Shown here piece after piece: positions 37,514 to 64,000 of a DNA stretch of 64,000 nt. Below the pieces are notes generated by a model. The model made no database searches. It saw only the letters and a program-made list of their open reading frames with translations, and had not been told where the DNA came from. Both the position numbers and the translations under genes were made by a program. The stretch comes from Enoplolaimus lenunculus. Lineage: Eukaryota; Nematoda; Enoplea; Enoplida; Thoracostomopsidae. Within the stretch, counting starts at the first letter, position 1; every line of letters begins with the position of its first letter. Location: the NCBI GenBank assembly GCA_030248215.1, contig JASANG010000072.1, positions 62,001 to 126,000 of the forward strand. Direction: 5' to 3'.

Positions 37514-38158
37514 GGTTTGGCATAGGCGTTTTAAGCAGGCCCCCATAAACAACATTGGTCAAAATCGTGGTTAAACCTGGTTCAAAAAATACCAGAAACG
37601 AAAAAAAAATGAAACTAATGCTCGAATTTCTACGATAACCATATTGTGAAAAATACGTGATTTCAGTATAAATAGGTTAATTAATACGTTAGCACACCAA
37701 AACTATTTTACAGCGAATTTAGCAACGTTTAACACTTCAATCCTGCTATATATATACCTCGCATCGCTGTATCCAGTAAACAAATTTTATATGCAACAGT
37801 GCATCACAGAAACAATAATCAAAATAATAACAGAACAACAAATCAATCGCAGTTTGTTTATAATCATCCACAAATATTAGAGTGATATGACTGCCAGATA
37901 CACACAAAAATAACGCCAATTGGTCCATAAACGCCAACGGCCAAAGAACAAATGCAATACAAAAATATAGTTAAATCACGCCGCTCAACAATTCCTCATT
38001 CCTGGGACAATACTTCAAAACATTTGCTATTTATGCCACAATGTTTCAAACTCCAATATCCGAATCATTTCCTCTAGATTCGAAAATTCTCTGAAATGGC
38101 AAATCGCTATATCGTTCGAGCGGTTATTTTGGCCAAAATTCACACATTCTAAATCCAG

Positions 38159-61023
<22,865 letters not shown>

Positions 61024-61577
61024 CTAAATCAAACAACTTACAGCGCATATATATGGGCGATGGGGCGGGTTCCGACTGAGTGCAAAGGGGACCGCTTGGT
61101 TGGCATTCGAGTGGGAAAGAACCTTAAGGAGAGGCGGGAGAACTCTGGCCTACAAAATTACTGCGTTTATAAAATCCCATATACACATGCCTAATAGCAG
61201 GTATATAGCTTGTAAATACACTTTACACGCTTATCTGTAAAATTACAATTGAAAACTACACGAAACAAGAAAAATACTGAAACGGAGTGAGGACATAATC
61301 TTGTTTGTGTGGTTTAAACAGAGGGGGAAATGGAGTGCGGAAGTCTTTGGCCATGGGGCCCCTTCAAGTGGCGAATCCTCAGCACATAGCGGCACACAAA
61401 TGCTCAAGCAATACCTAAAAACCAAACACGAACGAAGAGTTTAATATCACAGACTGAACAGATTTTAGATAAATTCGACTGAGATTAACGGAATAAGCTA
61501 AAACTTCGGATGTCCTTGTCTCGTCTTAAAAATAACTGCTGAAAACATACATTTGGAAATCAATAACCTACGGTTCA

Positions 61578-61900
61578 AAAAAAAAGAAGAAAATACTCAT
61601 CGCGGTGACAGATACTCCCGCCCCTCCAGAAACGGGGGGAGACTAGTGATTTTCCATCTCCCTGCAGGCGGCGGCGACCGGGTATCGGCGGAAGAGGGGG
61701 GCTGCGGCAGCAAAAAAAAACACCAAAAGACGATGTGCTACAGCAAAACAAGAGGGCGTATTCCCTCCCAAAAAATCACCCAAAAGCGCTCTACACACCA
61801 CAAAAAAACACACACAGGGCCTAGAAAATACACGAGACCGGGAACACACCAGGAAACTCAAAAAAACACCGAAATACTTCAAACACGCAGAACCTAGCAG
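61578..61900. other. Aberrant-composition block at the palindrome junction
   Basis: On the plus strand it is dominated by A, C and G with poly-A, CACA and GGGG runs and little T, unlike all flanking DNA. Long open frames in both directions (61553-61897 plus, 61643-61978 minus) follow from the missing T and have no protein-like pattern. It lies exactly between the left arm and a normal intron-like segment. It looks like low-quality read sequence or an assembly bridge. Confidence 0.6.
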
Positions 61901-61901
61901 G

Positions 61902-62318
61902 TTCAACCGGAATTCCTGTTCCGGCCGAAATTCTTGCAAAAATTCAATTCCTGTTCCGGTTCCTGTTCCTGCATTCAAAGATGTAGGAACCAGAATTTTT
62001 ACGGCTTTGTGTCAAATTATTTCTAATCATTTAAATATTGGAAACTTTGTCTTTGAAAAATTGTTATTTCGACATGAGTGTTTTTGCAATTACTTCAATT
62101 TTGTTCATAAACTGTTTCTGTTGTGTTTTCATAAAACTTGATGATGAATGAAATGGCTGAAAATTCTCACAAGCCATTTTTGGTAAGTTTTAAAAAGTCC
62201 ATCAGTAATTCGGCGATGAAAATTACTTCAAATTCTGGTTCCTGTTTCTATTCCGGTTCCTGCAAAGAATTCAATTCCTGAATTCCTGTTCCGGCAAAAT
62301 TCAGTTCCTGTTGGAACT
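61902..62318. mobile_element. Degenerate CAGGGTGCAACCGG-family element in a ROCK intron
   Basis: Starts caggttcaaccggaattcc and holds many attcctgttccgg units, ending near cctgttggaactttt. Related by its ends and repeated core to the copies at 41589, 43309 and 56007, but clearly older. No target duplication is visible. Confidence 0.55.
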
Positions 62319-62531
62319 TTTGTAACTGCTAATTATGTCAAATTGTGCGAGATATAAGTTATTCGGTAACATTTTGCGTTTTCAGTTATATTCCGATTCG
62401 GGTATTTTCTAAAGCCTGTGAGTGTATATTATTGAAATGTAAAAAGCGCTTTTCGATGCATTTTCGAAAGAACGTATCACGTTCTGTTATTGCATTGCAA
62501 CACATCGTTTGATTGTATTTTTTTGTTGCAG

Positions 62532-62664
62532 CCGAAACCCCGTTCTACGCCGATTCGCTGGTCGCCACGTACAGCAAGATAATGAATCACAAGTCAACTC
62601 TCGCGTTTCCAGATGAGCCAGAAGTATCTGACAACGCTAAGAGTATTATTACCAAATTTTTGTC

Positions 62665-62670
<6 letters not shown>
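62532..62670 (+). CDS. ROCK: ROCK kinase exon on the opposite strand to the gene
   Basis: 139 nt between ttgttgcag and gtaagt. Reads [20 protein letters not shown] then [20 protein letters not shown] and TKFLSEP, the alpha-F/G/H part of the ROCK kinase (human [21 protein letters not shown]). It lies on the plus strand while the rest of the gene is on the minus. No minus-strand copy exists in the window: only its last seven bases recur, at the inner edge of the other palindrome arm. Phase 2 out joins the intact exon at 63218. Confidence 0.95.

Positions 62671-64000
<1,330 letters not shown>

Noticed and set aside
61553-61978. Two overlapping open frames of over 110 codons in opposite directions
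   Set aside because: They result from the T-depleted block, without domain-like sequence; probably artefact sequence.

Overview
The window is animal (metazoan) nuclear DNA: AT-rich, gene-poor, intron-rich and crowded with small non-autonomous DNA transposons. The one gene I can identify with confidence is a Rho-associated coiled-coil kinase (ROCK/Rok) on the minus strand. I followed it through 24 exons, from the end of the kinase domain (about 61.0 kb) to a stop codon at 38.16 kb. Where I checked splice-site phase it joins from exon to exon, except at one junction in the coiled coil. The species is not identifiable. The many TTAGGC hexamers recall the nematode telomere repeat, but here they sit inside transposons and say nothing about taxonomy.

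Layout. 1-36 kb: no recognisable protein gene; mostly unique AT-rich DNA with dispersed MITEs, microsatellites, two tRNA-like segments and several tandem repeats. 36.2-36.6 kb: two splice-compatible minus-strand open segments that may be exons of an unknown gene. 38.16-61.02 kb: ROCK. Its last intron carries a 34-copy, 27-bp minisatellite, and its introns hold several fresh hAT-like MITEs with intact 8-bp target duplications. 60.24-64.0 kb: a large imperfect palindrome (arms of about 1.34 kb, spacer about 1.09 kb). One arm carries a frameshifted copy of a ROCK kinase exon on the gene strand. The other carries an intact copy on the plus strand, directly preceded by the kinase exon that the minus-strand gene lacks. 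This is either a head-to-head misjoin of two haplotype copies or a real inverted duplication, and it is the most consequential feature of the window.

Repeats. At least six short-element families can be separated by terminal inverted repeats and target-site duplications: (1) GGCCMATG-ended, 8-bp duplication, with internal TTAGGC arrays; (2) CAGGGTGCAACCGG-ended, 8-bp duplication; (3) CAGGCCCGTAGCC-like ends, probable 8-bp duplication; (4) GGGTTRCGCTATA-ended with GTCCGTCACC cores, TTA target; (5) CACTGCAAAAA-ended fold-backs, TA target; (6) CAGCTGC-rich elements with ACACGTGCAA ends next to TTAA. Families 1-3 look hAT-like, 4 PIF/Harbinger-like, 5 Tc1/mariner-like and 6 piggyBac-like. These assignments rest on ends and duplications only, because no transposase was seen.
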